DNA of 64,000 nucleotides from positions 4,340,001 through 4,404,000 of the forward strand of contig OY744466.1 of the NCBI GenBank assembly GCA_963556145.1, in the 5' to 3' direction. The DNA comes from Hygrocybe punicea (lineage: Eukaryota; Basidiomycota; Agaricomycetes; Agaricales; Hygrophoraceae). A model generated the notes under the pieces. It was not told the origin of the DNA, did not search any database, and saw only the letters and a program-made list of their open reading frames with translations. The position numbers were made by a program, and so were the translations under genes. Positions 46,771 through 57,560 of the stretch are shown here, in pieces (positions within the stretch are counted from its first letter, which is position 1; every line of letters starts with the position of its first letter).

Positions 46771-47719
46771 AAGAGGGACTTGTTGGCGTTTCTGACTCAT
46801 TTCTTTTTTGCGTGCGATTGGATTGGGCAGACCGAGTGCGGGGGCTTGTAGCGCACAACGCCATGTCAAATATAATCAATGAAAGGTACTTTTACAAACA
46901 ATAAATCCATTCAACGTCGCGCCACATCATACCGCGAAAAATTGACGGTGATTTCACCAAGAGTATCCACACGAATGCGAACGCGGTGGTTGCCCTTGCA
47001 GCAGAATGAGCATCGGAATTGGCTATCATACAAAAAACTCACCCGATTCACGGCCTGGACGTAAGTCCCCGTTTGCCATGCAGCTCTGTAGCGGACTCGG
47101 ACGGACTGTCCTCGCTGTCACGGTCGACGTCAGCACACGCGTATCAGAAGGCCTCGATCACATACCAGGAAACGATTGTCGGCCACAGAACGTCGAGCGG
47201 CGGCTGCAAGTCAAGCCGACCTTGTGGGCTAGGAGGCCGCTATTGAATAAATATATGAATATAACAAAAAGACTCACTTTAGAATTCGATTTTGCCATTT
47301 GGTGGCGATGGAGGGCAGGTCTCGTGTTATGAGGTGGAAGTAGAGGATGAGGAGGGTGAACCAGCGGCAGCAGGCCTGGCGCACAGTGACGAAGGCGACG
47401 CAGGTGACGCAGGGAATGTGGAGGGTCGTCCATGGCGATGCCATCGTCTCCGTCGTCATCGAAATACCGCTGCCCCAACCGTCAGCACCATCACATATGT
47501 CCCCCTGCTTTTTATTTCCTTATTTCACTTTTCTCTCTGCGTATATTACGCTATGTACAGTATCTAGAAGAATAACTAGTTGATATATATAACACTTTAG
47601 AAGGCGGCGGGATAGTGAGAAAAGTCGAGCTGGAGGCGTTCCTGACAACAGGCGGCTGTCGGGACAGTGGCGGAAAGATTCGAAACAATGCCGCTATATA
47701 TAATCATATATAATTATAT
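46771..47719. other. Intergenic
   Basis: Contains a diverged second match to the CATCATACCG block near 44330 (at 46926). No gene supported. Confidence 0.35.
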
Positions 47720-48130
47720 ATAATTCGGAAAGGAGGTTTTTCTTGATCGTATATTGTATGGTCAAGGTTCTACAAGACTGATAAAAAATGGTATTTCACA
47801 GGAATAATTAAATATTTATCAGAATGACTTATATTGTGTGGCTAAGCTTCTACAAGACTGTAAAAAATGGTATTTAACAGGAATAATTAAATGTTCATCA
47901 GAATGGCTTATATTGTATGGCCAAGCTTCTATAAGACCGTGAAAAAATGGTATTTCACAGGAATAATTAAATGCCCATCACAATGGCTTATATTATATGG
48001 CCGAGCCTCTATAAGAGTTTGAAAAAATGGTATTTAACAGGAATAATTAAATGCTCATCAGAATGGCTTATATTGCATGGCCAAGCTTCTATAAGACTGT
48101 GAAAAAATGGGATTGCAGCGGAATAATTAC
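47720..48130. repeat. About 80-bp tandem repeat, five units
   Basis: GGAATAATT landmarks at 47801, 47880, 47960, 48040 and 48120, so period 79-80. Units resemble 36660-36970 closely. It closes the second copy of the rearranged segment. Confidence 0.88.
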
Positions 48131-48531
48131 GTGTATATTGTAGCCCCTTATATACAGCAATCAATTTCCACAAATCTGAGTGCAAGTGATCAACCATCGC
48201 AATAATTATATTGTACTTGAATGCATTTATTTGCCTAGATAAGACATTGCAAACGGCTGCAAGTCTGCTTATCAATTCTCAACTCCGCCTGGATATACCG
48301 GCGCCTCCCCGATTTCCCGATGATGAAGACTCGTTTCTACTGTAACCTTCGCGATATACTACCAATTTCTAGGCACAGTGCCGCTCTCAGTTCTGCCTGT
48401 CCATTTCCCCCGAGGAATTCAGGTCATTTCTTCGGCGGTGCTGGGAAATATGGTGAAGTTCCCAGCTGTCGTCACTGGCTGTAAGTTGACTTTTGCTTAC
48501 AGCTGATCCAGTTGGTTATTCCACCAGCAAG
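48131..48531. promoter_or_regulatory. Upstream region of NTPase-nuclease gene
   Basis: AT-rich then mixed sequence. An in-frame upstream ATG at 48450 would need a 31-nt intron (48481-48511), so the start at 48532 is preferred. No TATA element identified with confidence. Confidence 0.35.
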
Positions 48532-51104
48532 ATGCCCCCGGGCCATTGTATCCGGTTCCTGAACACAACCTATGTTCGTTCGGATGATCCATACGTCCAG
48601 CCATTAATTCAGGACGCTGTCAAGAACCTTCGACCCCAAATTGAGGAGTTTTTGACCCTAGATCGCTTTGTTTCCTGGATGCCGCGGGGACAAGTCAACG
48701 AAAATACCAAGCAGTTTTATCGTGACCTCGCTATTCCAAGCATCCATGGCAAACCCACACTACTATTGCACCGCCTCGGAGAAAAGTTGAATCCGTGTAT
48801 AGATGAGGTATTCGGAGCCCCGAAGCATTGGTGAGACATTGCGTGGATCACTTAGCTGTCTTGATTAACTCCGGAGTAGTATACTGTGCAATACCCCCGG
48901 ATCGGGAAAAACTCGGACTCTCCTGGAAGGGCTCGGCAAGCGCTGGGGCTTTTATTTTGTGGCCGAAGCAGATGTTAGCTCTCTCGGCTCCGATGATATG
49001 GCTGTTGCTATGACCCGAATGACCCATGATCCTGCATGGATCGCAGAGATCTTTCCAGAGGTCCCTAATTCAAACTATACTCGTGTGGCCAATTCAACAA
49101 ACGAAACCATTGCCTTGCGGGAGATTTTCAAAGTCTTGGCCGCGCGCTGGATTGTCTTCCGCACATTTATAGAAGTCGCTAGAGATATGAACGCTGGGAT
49201 CCTTCCCGACAACATCCGGCTTGATTGGCTCCTGTTTCAGATACTTCCCCGTTTGGATCCTCGGACGGATCCATTCATTTCCCTCTCAGAAAATTGCTTT
49301 CGGAACTATTCTTTCCCACAAATGGTCTCTTTGACTAGTCACGTCTGTACCACAGCATTCCTAGGCGACAATGCCCCCAATACCTTCGTCTACGTGCTCG
49401 ATGAGGCGCAAGTGGCAGGCCAAAAACACATGGGCGCTTTCGCTGACAAACGCCACCAAGTCGTAAGACCTGTCCTTCGCCCAATCCTAAAAGCGCTTAG
49501 CAGCCATTACCCGAATGTGCGATCTAGAATTATCGTATCCGGAACAGGTTTTTCGCTGGATCTTTTCAAAGCTTTAATGGTCTCCACCACAGGCAAACCG
49601 GCAGTGTGGAATCTTATCCGTATGACTGGCAACCTGGTTGATCGGGAAAATCAGGAGGCGTATATCAGGCGCTTCCTACCTCCATCCTTTTTCTTCACGC
49701 GTTCAGGCAGCGGTCTACTTAGCCGGATGCATGAATGGCTACATGGCAGGCAAGTGATCTCAGAATAAATGCGGAGCCATATTCACAATTTGCAGGTACC
49801 GATTCACGGCTACTTATCTTGAACAGCTTCTGAGCAGCACTTGGACGGCGGACTTACCCGGCTCGCCACATAAACTGCTGAATGCCTATATTCACGCTTT
49901 CACTAAAATCAAACCTCGCGACGCCGACGATACCATTCTGCATGCTGAGCCCGACACTAGACATCCTCAAATTGATGGTTTTATGTGGGCGAAAGTAGAT
50001 CAAGGTTCGAACTCGCTGAGAGAATATAGTTGAATTAAAATTATCCTCGGACAGAACCGCGTTTGTTACAGGATCTCGCAAAGTCGCTTCAAATATATAT
50101 GACACGAGGGTACTTTCCGGGAACGTATGACGAACGGCAGCAACTAGTCGAGTACGGCCTTGCGTCCTTCATTGATAATGAGGAGAATGCCGTCGTTCGA
50201 GAACCGCTAGCTCTCATAAGCATTGCGCGCCACTTTGAAGAGAGGGAACACACGCTGTATAGTGGCATTCGTCGAGTTCAGGGCACGTCGCGGGCATCGA
50301 AGGGAGAAGGATTTGAAGAAGTAGTTTTACTCGCCCTGACGCAGCATTTCCGACGAGGCGCTCGCTTGGACGAAGTTTTCCAGTTTCACGGAGACATGCC
50401 AACCTGGGCTTCTCAAACCGCCCACATTGTGAGTCGGAGGGTAGATGGTACCTTGGGTGTCTTCGACCTTGCTATTGGAGAACCAGAAATACCTTCAGCA
50501 TCCATTGCGTATCATGCAGAATATCCGGCCGATGTCGAGCGATGGATCAAGTTGATGCCCACCGGATGGTGCGTGCCGGGACAATATATGGGACCCGATC
50601 TCCTTGCATGGTTGCGTCTTCTGGATGGACGACTATTACTTCTCATCGTTCAAACCAAGTGCTATTTCTCCGGAAATACCAGCACCCTCCCCACTCATGT
50701 AACTGCGCAAGCCATTCAGCAAACCAGTCCTTCCAACTTTTTTGCCAAATCAGTATGTCCTTAGAACTTACTTCACAGCTTATCTCTTATAAGCTTTGTA
50801 GCCGAAGGCATCTTCCAACAAAGCAACACAACGGATGCTTGCGGCCATCAACAAACCAAAAGAATGCTTCACTGGTGAAAAGGCACGTTATAATGTCTTA
50901 CGTGTAGTGGTAGGATTTCCCCTTGGGGCAAGATTTGACACAACATCAGAAAAAGTCAAAATGGCAATTGCGAAGGACCCTCATCCTTTGGCTACTTTAG
51001 ATCATTCTTCATTGGTTACATCCCTCAGTAAGTTTAATGATGCTCCCTCAATTCTAGCATGGCTAGCTTCAAAGATCCAGAAGAATACTGGTAACAAGTG
51101 TTAG
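48532..51104 (+). CDS. Crinkler-like P-loop NTPase fused to restriction-nuclease-like domain, intact
   Basis: Five exons, one frame: 48532-48830, 48880-49749, 49796-49994, 50072-50752, 50802-51104; 783 aa. Intron two has a GC donor (AG then GCAAGT at 49750). The N-terminal 100 residues precede a P-loop: NTPGSGKT, with K110 and T111. Walker B is FVYVLDEA with D274 and E275. The C-terminal region has GEGFEEVVLLAL and a PD-(D/E)xK-like arrangement, GPDLLAW (D632) then LLLLIVQTK (Q650, K652), with glutamine in the usual acidic place. This NTPase-then-nuclease layout is that described for Crinkler/CR-type proteins, which occur as effectors in pathogens and also widely in free-living fungi. No signal peptide is seen. 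An internal role (conflict between nuclei or strains, or transposon origin) is as likely as secretion. Confidence 0.65.
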
Positions 51105-51519
51105 GCATTACAGTAGCACTTTGATAATTATTTCCAATCTAAAATCTGAGTATAGTATTTTGTAAATAGGTGTGTCTAAGGCTAGCGTTGGGCTTAAGTG
51201 GGAATTTGATTGAAAAGTTGATGTGGTTTTTTGAAGATGGAGAGTGACAGACAGGTTAGAGAAATGGTATACTGAATGTGGTGACCAGAAGAGGATTGCA
51301 GAAATCTAGGTGAGGAACTCAACTTGCACTAACTGACCCTACTTGAAGTGTGTAGGGTAAAATGTCAGGGTCAAAGGCAGGGCTCCATAACAGAGAGTGT
51401 GTGCTCATGACTGCATGGATTGAGTATGCCTTGAGTGTGCATGGTAAAATCTCCAGATGAAAGGCAGGGCCACATAAGAGAGCATTTATGAATACACAGA
51501 TGAAGCATGCCTAGTGAAC
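51105..51519. repeat. Two-unit tandem repeat of about 83 bp within intergenic DNA
   Basis: Units near 51348-51430 and 51431-51511 share GGTAAAAT, AAAGGCAGGGC, AGAGAG and ATGCC. The remainder is gene-free. Confidence 0.5.
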
Positions 51520-52400
51520 TTCATGGGTAACTCTTGGGTTTTTGTGAAGATACCCATACCCATACCGGTCAAAAACCCATACCCACCCTTGGGGTATGGG
51601 TTTTGTCGTGGGTGCATATGTTCCAACCCTTGGGTTACCCAGGACCTGTATCTGCAGTGGGTAACCCACAGGTCTCTCCTGTTTTCTGGCCCATATCACC
51701 TATTTGACCTTGCAACACCAGACGCACATCAATTGACACGTCATCATGTATTTGCAAGGTGAAATGGGCTTGGGGGCATCTTCAGGTGTGCTCTGGCCTG
51801 GTCTGGTGACCTTGTGACACCAGACACGCATCAATTGATGTGGCACCATGTATTCACGAGGTGGAATGGGCTTGGCGGCATCTTCAGGCTGGGGCGTCTT
51901 TGGGCATGCAGTGCGCTCTGGTCTGGTATGGTGCAGTTGGGTGCATTGGCAGGCAGATGGAGGTGGCATCGTCAAATGCATGGGCTGTGCCTGTCTATGG
52001 GTGGAGGCTGCATTATTGGATGTGTGGCCATACTTGTTAAAGGTGGTCCTGGGCTGGGGGAATTGCCAGTGAGTGGCAAACAAATCAATTATATACAGAC
52101 TCACCTGGCGACCAGGGGGTGGGTGCACCACTCCCCAGTCTTGCTTTGCTTGGTGTTTCTGCCGCGGCCCTTGCCCTTGCCCTCGCTGTCATTGTCATTG
52201 TCATTTTAGTTGTTGTCATTTTCATTGTGGCCATTTGTGTTTGCATTTGCGTTTGTGTTTCCTGGGTCAAGCTGTAGTTGTACCTGTAGATTTCATAAGT
52301 AATGATGTAAAAGAGAAAAAAAACTTACCTTTAGCAGAGACCAGCTTCATACTGGTCTCTGCCTTGTCATTCAATGTGTTGTGTTCAAGTTAAATGTGAT
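51520..52400. repeat. Dispersed repeat, ACCCAT/GTGCAC-hairpin family
   Basis: CCCATACCCATACC at 51550, ATCAATTGA blocks at 51729 and 51830, and GGGGGTGGGTGCACCACTCC at 52114 follow the same order as in 27560-28215. Within it, about 51716-51790 and 51807-51895 are a tandem duplicate. Confidence 0.55.
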
Positions 52401-53459
52401 GCATGACTTGTGTGACCTATAGTCACAAGTTACCTGTCGTGGGTACAGGTACAGCTGCAGGTCATGTTACGGATTGCTTCTGCAGCGGGCTCCGGCAACA
52501 ATCAACTTAACTGGGGGGTAGTTTCCAGAGGAGAGAAGAGCAGTTTTCATTGTTGCTTACTACTAAGACAACACTGCTAAGAGGGGGGGTTCATGGTACA
52601 ATGTCATTGCGAGCCGTGGGGGTTACCCAAGATAAGGGGGTCTGCCCCAAGAACCGGACTAAACGTAAAGAAAGGAAAAGAAGAAAAAGTCCGAACCAAC
52701 AACAAGAACAGTATATATAGTGACTGGTCTTGAGGGGAGGTAAATAGAAATACAACCATGAAGCCACAACATGTCCAACTATACCATGTGTTCACCATGA
52801 GGTGTACATGAGGCGTCCTCATGTCGATGTTCTCGCGATCCAACTGGAGGCCCGGGTGTCATTGAGGATAGAAGAGGTCCGGATGACTCGGATGATTTGT
52901 CATCGGATCATGTGACATGCAGAATTGCCTATTCGGGGTCTATACTTGCTGTAATAGGCAAGTGCGCAGTCTGGCAAGTGCAATGCACAGTTGGGTCGAA
53001 GAGGGGTATCGTCCAGTGTGGGATTGGTGATGAGAGTGTCTTGAGGTAGCGTGGATATAGCAGCAAGGTTGGTGGTATGAAAGAAAATAAAGGAATGTAT
53101 GGAGGAAAAACCAATGGGGACAGTGGGCTAGTCGAGGTCAGACATGTGAACAGCATAAGCTGTACTGGATGACAATGTCTGTGTCAATGACGTATCGAGG
53201 GGTGATGTCTTGTCCTGTCTGTGGAACAATGTGGTCCACCTGATGTCGGTATTTGTCCAAGAAAGGGTATTGTTATAAACGAATGTTGGAGGTATCAAGG
53301 TTATAGATGGAAAAGGATAAATGAACGTGGGTCCAGGTTTCGAGTCATGGCACGAATGACAAGCTGTGGGAACAAGTCGTCGGGTACTGCATTGAAGCGG
53401 TGTTGTGCGAACAATATACGATAGGGGTTGGTTCACTGTTAAGGCACGGCATGGGTATA
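52401..53459. other. Intergenic
   Basis: No gene recognised; probably decayed mobile DNA. Confidence 0.3.
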
Positions 53460-54260
53460 CCGCGGGTCAGGATTCCTGACACCGGACCCGTACCCGCGTT
53501 ACCCGTACCCGCGCTGATGACGGGTACACACCATACCTGCTATCGGTGGGTACCCACCACAACCCACCCTAAGTACCTCGTGAACAATGGGGGCACGTCA
53601 ATTGATGTGCTCCGTGTTTTCGCGAGGTTGTATGGTGCTGGGGACGGCCCATGGGTGTCCGCCTCATCTCCGTTGTCCGTTGTCCTCCCGTTCTCATTGT
53701 CGTCGTTCTTGTCTTCGTTTACCCCATCGTCATCATTCCCGTCGTCCTCGTTCTTGCTGTCATGGTCAGCCTGGGTTGTCCCCGTTCTCGGCTGCGTCCC
53801 ATCTGCTTGTTGCCGTTGCCGTGTTCGCGTTCGTTTGGCGCGAGGGTGCGAGAAAAAAACCTAAAAGTGTTTTAATAGTTAGTAGAATAAATGAATAAAT
53901 GAATAGGATGCTTACCTGGGGTGCCCTGGCACCCACACCTGTTCCCGTGTCATTGTTGAAAACGACTGTGGTTGTCGTTGCCGGTTTCTTGTTGTTGTTG
54001 TTTGCGCTTGTCACAGTTGTAGATTAGCTAAAGTAAAGAAATTAATATTGAAAATAAAGTAAATAGGAAAGAAAAAACCCACCATAGGAAAGAAAAAACC
54101 CACCTGGGGGGCTTGGTTGACAGACCCGTGAAAACCCGTCACCCGCAGATAACGGGTACGGTTTTGACACGGTGTGCAAACCGAAATACCGTACCCAAAC
54201 CCGAATTACCCGTTTTGGAATAACCGCGGGTAAACCCGTACCCGTGCTGTGCCCTATTCA
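53460..54260. repeat. Dispersed repeat, ACCCGT family
   Basis: Begins and ends in ACCCGTACCCG-type runs (53484-53515, 54126-54245), with the GTCAATTGATGTG block at 53598 and GGTGCCCTGGCACC at 53921 in place of the GTGCAC palindrome. Same landmark order as the copies at 27560 and 51520. Confidence 0.55.
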
Positions 54261-54830
54261 CTGTTTGGGAAGTCGTATGGTCTGTGGTCGAAGTCCAAAA
54301 GAGTATGCTTCGGCAATGGTCGGATTAGAGAGAACAGTGAAATGTCTCATGATCAGGGATTGTTCAGAGTTCGCATGCAGGTGAGGAATGTCGTCGGATT
54401 GTCAGGGAGGATAATGGTAGGCACAGGGTACGAAAGTGGAAACCATATATCCAGGTATGGCAATTGTCAATTACGTGGTGAGATATTGTCGAGGTGGAAG
54501 TCGGAAGTATCGATGGCAGAAGGGTTTCGGTACCAATGCCAAAGATAGATCATAACAAGGTAAAGGTGATGGCGATGCTGCCAATGATGATTACAGTAAT
54601 TAGCTGTGGCGGGAGTACAGCCATTGTAAATCGGTTTGTCGTGGGATGAAGTCAACAATATGTCAGGGCGAGGGAAAAGACAATAGCAATGATGTCCGTC
54701 GGCAAGGAGACTATTCGGGTACAGCAAGGTAACGTGGGGATGTGTCCATGGTTGGTCTGGATTGTTCTAGAAGAAGAAAGGATAAAAAGAGAACAAGGAC
54801 AAGAATAAACAATGATGTCCAAAAGAAGAC
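54261..54830. other. Intergenic left flank of retrotransposon
   Basis: No gene recognised. The right flank of the element (62946-62992) matches the PPT-LTR junction of a related element in reverse, so this may be older LTR debris. Confidence 0.3.
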
Positions 54831-55139
54831 AAAAGTGTTACTTTTTACCCCGATTTAACCCCCGCTTCCGACCCCGTCTCTGACTCAGCATCACAAGACA
54901 ATGTCATAACCTGGGTCCGGAACATCATCGAAGACAATCAACGACGGTATCCCAATCCCCATGATTACCCCTGTCAACTGATCACCGCTGATACATCGTA
55001 TACGCTTGTGCAAGCACTCAACAATACCGCACAGCATAATCATCGGATCAGTTGTCTGTTGACACCAGACCCACAATACAGCCATTGGCCACCTCGTTGG
55101 CACCCCAAAACGCGTAGACCACGAAGCCAAGCAAGACGC

Positions 55140-56038
55140 TGTAGATGCGGGTTCTTGGTGGCTTCGGAACTATATAAAGAAATAATATAAAGATCCTAAC
55201 CTGTGGGTGTCAGCGTAGAAGTGACTGGATAAATCAGTGTCGGGAATAGAAGTAAAAAGAAGGGAATGTTAGTAAAAGTAAAGCTGCCGCGTAAAACTGG
55301 ACTAATAACGACGAAGCCGGCGATGAACGGAGTGAGAACGGACAAATAATAAAGAACCCGACGATGCCGACAATGTCGGGTACGGCGGGTCGGGTCGGGT
55401 CGGGTCGGAAACGATGAACGAATATACGGAAACAACGATAAAGACGACGAAGTGAACTATAAAAAGCTAAGGATCTACGTGGACGAGCATTTGAAGGGAT
55501 TAAAAGGTGATTCTGACTATGAGGGAAACGGGGACTAATGGTATATTATTTGTACGGTCGTCGGGGACCGTTTTTATAGTACAGGAAACAGTAATCTACT
55601 TTCGGACATGTCTACTTCGGCCGATAGAAACTACAAAGAAACACTGGAATGGGGAAGTGGAAAGGGGGGTTGCAAAGCAACGAAGACAGGAAAGTGGAGG
55701 GGAAAACGAATATCCATGAAAAAGATTGGAAAAGTCCTACATATCTCCGAAAGGACGAGGGGATGCATAAATAAGGTAAATCCGAAGTCGGGGATTGAGT
55801 CCAAAGAGATCCATCTCCTGGAATTGGAACTCCGAGGCGTTTGAGGCTGCCGGATTCAGTCCAAAAGCGGCCGTCACAAAGCGGCATGTGTCGGGTTACG
55901 TCGGTCACGTCGGGTCACGTCGGGTCACGTCACGTCGGGTTACGTCGGGTTCGAATGCAAGTCGAATGGCGGCATCGGGTTGGTCCGGATTCGTGATATA
56001 TCGATGATACGGACTCAGAGGGACGTCGACCCTCTACA
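55140..56038. mobile_element. Solo LTR nested in the 5' LTR
   Basis: Starts TGTAGA and ends TCTACA (short inverted ends, TG..CA), flanked by ACGC on both sides (55136-55139, 56039-56042). The uninterrupted 3' LTR has a single ACGC at this place, confirming a clean insertion with 4-bp duplication. It contains GGGTC repeats near 55380 and CACGTCGGGT repeats near 55900. No coding region; consistent with LTR-LTR recombination of a different element. Confidence 0.8.
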
Positions 56039-56113
56039 ACGCCGTTCATCCCGGAGCTTGTCCTCCACGCAGCCACACATGACGAAGAAGCCGACCCTAA
56101 AGTTGTTCACTGG

Positions 56114-56120
56114 TATATAA
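56114..56120 (+). promoter_or_regulatory. LTR TATA box
   Basis: TATATAA, 34 bases before the self-primer sequence at 56148, a normal distance to a transcript start. The same box is in the 3' LTR. Confidence 0.65.
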
Positions 56121-56147
56121 TCAAGGACATTTGTAGTCAGTACCCTT

Positions 56148-56158
56148 AAGTTTAGTCT
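56148..56158 (+). promoter_or_regulatory. Predicted transcript 5' end / self-primer (start of R)
   Basis: AAGTTTAGTCT, exact reverse complement of the primer-binding site at 56296-56306. Confidence 0.65.
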
Positions 56159-56295
56159 AGCTACTCTTCCCTTGATCGCTATAACGAATCCCAGACTCCT
56201 TCCTCTTCCCTTTGTTTGTACCTCGCTTCCCTCTTATACATCCTCGTTTGGTTTATTGTTGCCAGAGTCCGCTAAGAACAGCGATCCGTAACACA

Positions 56296-56306
56296 AGACT
56301 AAACTT
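56296..56306 (+). other. Self-priming primer-binding site
   Basis: AGACTAAACTT, two bases after the 5' LTR end. It pairs with 11 bases of the LTR itself instead of a tRNA 3' end, as in Tf1/sushi-type chromoviruses. Confidence 0.7.
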
Positions 56307-56540
56307 TCTCTACTCCCTTGACATTAAACCAAAGACATCCTGGAACCTCGACGATACCGAACCCCAGATTCTGAACACGACGACGAATATCATCTCGCAC
56401 CCGAAACGTCAGATTCCTCTGACGACGACTTCGACCAATATGTCACAACCCAGACCAGTCTCCGATCCGTGCCTTTCCCCTCATCATCATTTCCTCCTAC
56501 AACAACTACTTCTCATCATCAAACATACACTCGAACCAGA

Positions 56541-57560
56541 ATGTCAGGTGAAACATCTGGAGAAACAAATGAAACCCAAGACACCACCACTATTGCACCC
56601 GCAGCCCCGTCACCTCCGAAATCTCATATTGCTCTGCCGGCTAAATACGATGGCAACAAAGAAGGATTCAAAACATTCTTCCGCAGCGCCTTCATCTATA
56701 TCTGCGCAAACAGAACCGCATTCGACAGCGAAGAAAAGCAAATCCTTTTTATCCTCTTGTACTTACAAGGAGGACTCGCCGGACGATGGGCAGACGAGTA
56801 CGTCGACATTGCCCTACAGCACTCCCCCATCAACTTCGGATCCTTGGAAGATTTCACCAAGGAGTTCAAAAGGCATTTCGAAAAGCCGGATCAGAGGAAG
56901 GACGCTTTAAGTTGAATGACTTACGCCAGGGAAAGATGACTGCCGATGAATTTTGGATTGAGTTTGACACTCTTCGACGTATCACTGGGCTCGGCGAAAT
57001 CTTGAATGACAGTTATCTCATTCAACTCATCGAACTCCATATGAACAAACCATTGATCGATCAAATCTACACCGGTATGACGATTCCTGACCACCGTTGA
57101 GGAATGGCGAACGCAAACAGTCCAGTTGGACCAACAGTGGCAACGCCGTCAGGACCAGATATGGTCCATGAATACAACAACGGCAAAGACACGATATAAC
57201 CCAGCCGCAGCGCCCACAACAACAACTCCACGCCCCCAACAAACATGGACACCCCGTCCTCAATCGGAATCCGTTCCAATGGACGTAGACACCCGACGAA
57301 CCCAACCAAGACAACAAACGTTTACACGTTTGACTGACGAACAGCGACAGGAATATATGAAGAAAGGAATATGTTTCAAATGCCGACAACCTGGACATAT
57401 TTCACGAAATTGTCCAGAGCAACAAGGACGACAACAAGTCCGATCAATGCGGACGATGCCGCAAACAGCGAAACAACAGGACAATGACGGCAAAGACGCT
57501 CGAATTGCAGCATTGATGGATGAGTTGACGGCGTTGAAGTTGAAACAAGAGGGTTTTTGA
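56541..57560 (+). pseudogene. Retrotransposon Gag, two frameshifts
   Basis: Structural nucleocapsid/capsid protein of the element. ATG at 56541 (MSGETSGET), capsid-like region (KYDGNKEGFKTFFRSAFIY, RWADEYVD, FTKEFKRHFEKPDQR), frameshift near 56912 by loss of one A, then LNDLRQGKMTADEFWIEF, a second frameshift near 57090, and WRTQTVQLDQQWQRRQDQ. The C-terminus has a CCHC zinc knuckle (CFKCRQPGHISRNC). It ends at TGA 57558-57560. An acidic frame continues upstream of the ATG (DSEHDDEYHLAPETSDSSDD) without a start codon. Confidence 0.85.
57551..57557 (+). promoter_or_regulatory. Probable -1 ribosomal frameshift site between gag and pol
   Basis: G GGT TTT directly before the gag stop TGA; slipping back one base continues as TTG AAG AAG into pol with no further stop. 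Confidence 0.6.

Larger units (their letters stand above)
54836..56293 (+). repeat. 5' LTR, interrupted by nested insertion
   Basis: Matches the 555-bp 3' LTR as 54836-55139 plus 56039-56293; the 899 bases between are absent from the 3' LTR. Confidence 0.9.

Noticed and set aside
48450..48531. Upstream start for the NTPase-nuclease gene at 48450
   Set aside because: It would need a 31-nt intron, shorter than any other supported here; the ATG at 48532 fits the family start better.
52604..52843. Minus-strand hydrophobic ORF
   Set aside because: No start context, no family and located in decayed repeat DNA.
55376..55410. GGGTC run as a telomere-like repeat
   Set aside because: Unit is GGGTC, not TTAGGG, and it lies inside a solo LTR.
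56212..56910. 232-aa plus-strand ORF overlapping gag
   Set aside because: Starts in the LTR and runs out of frame with the capsid-like sequence; a shadow of gag.
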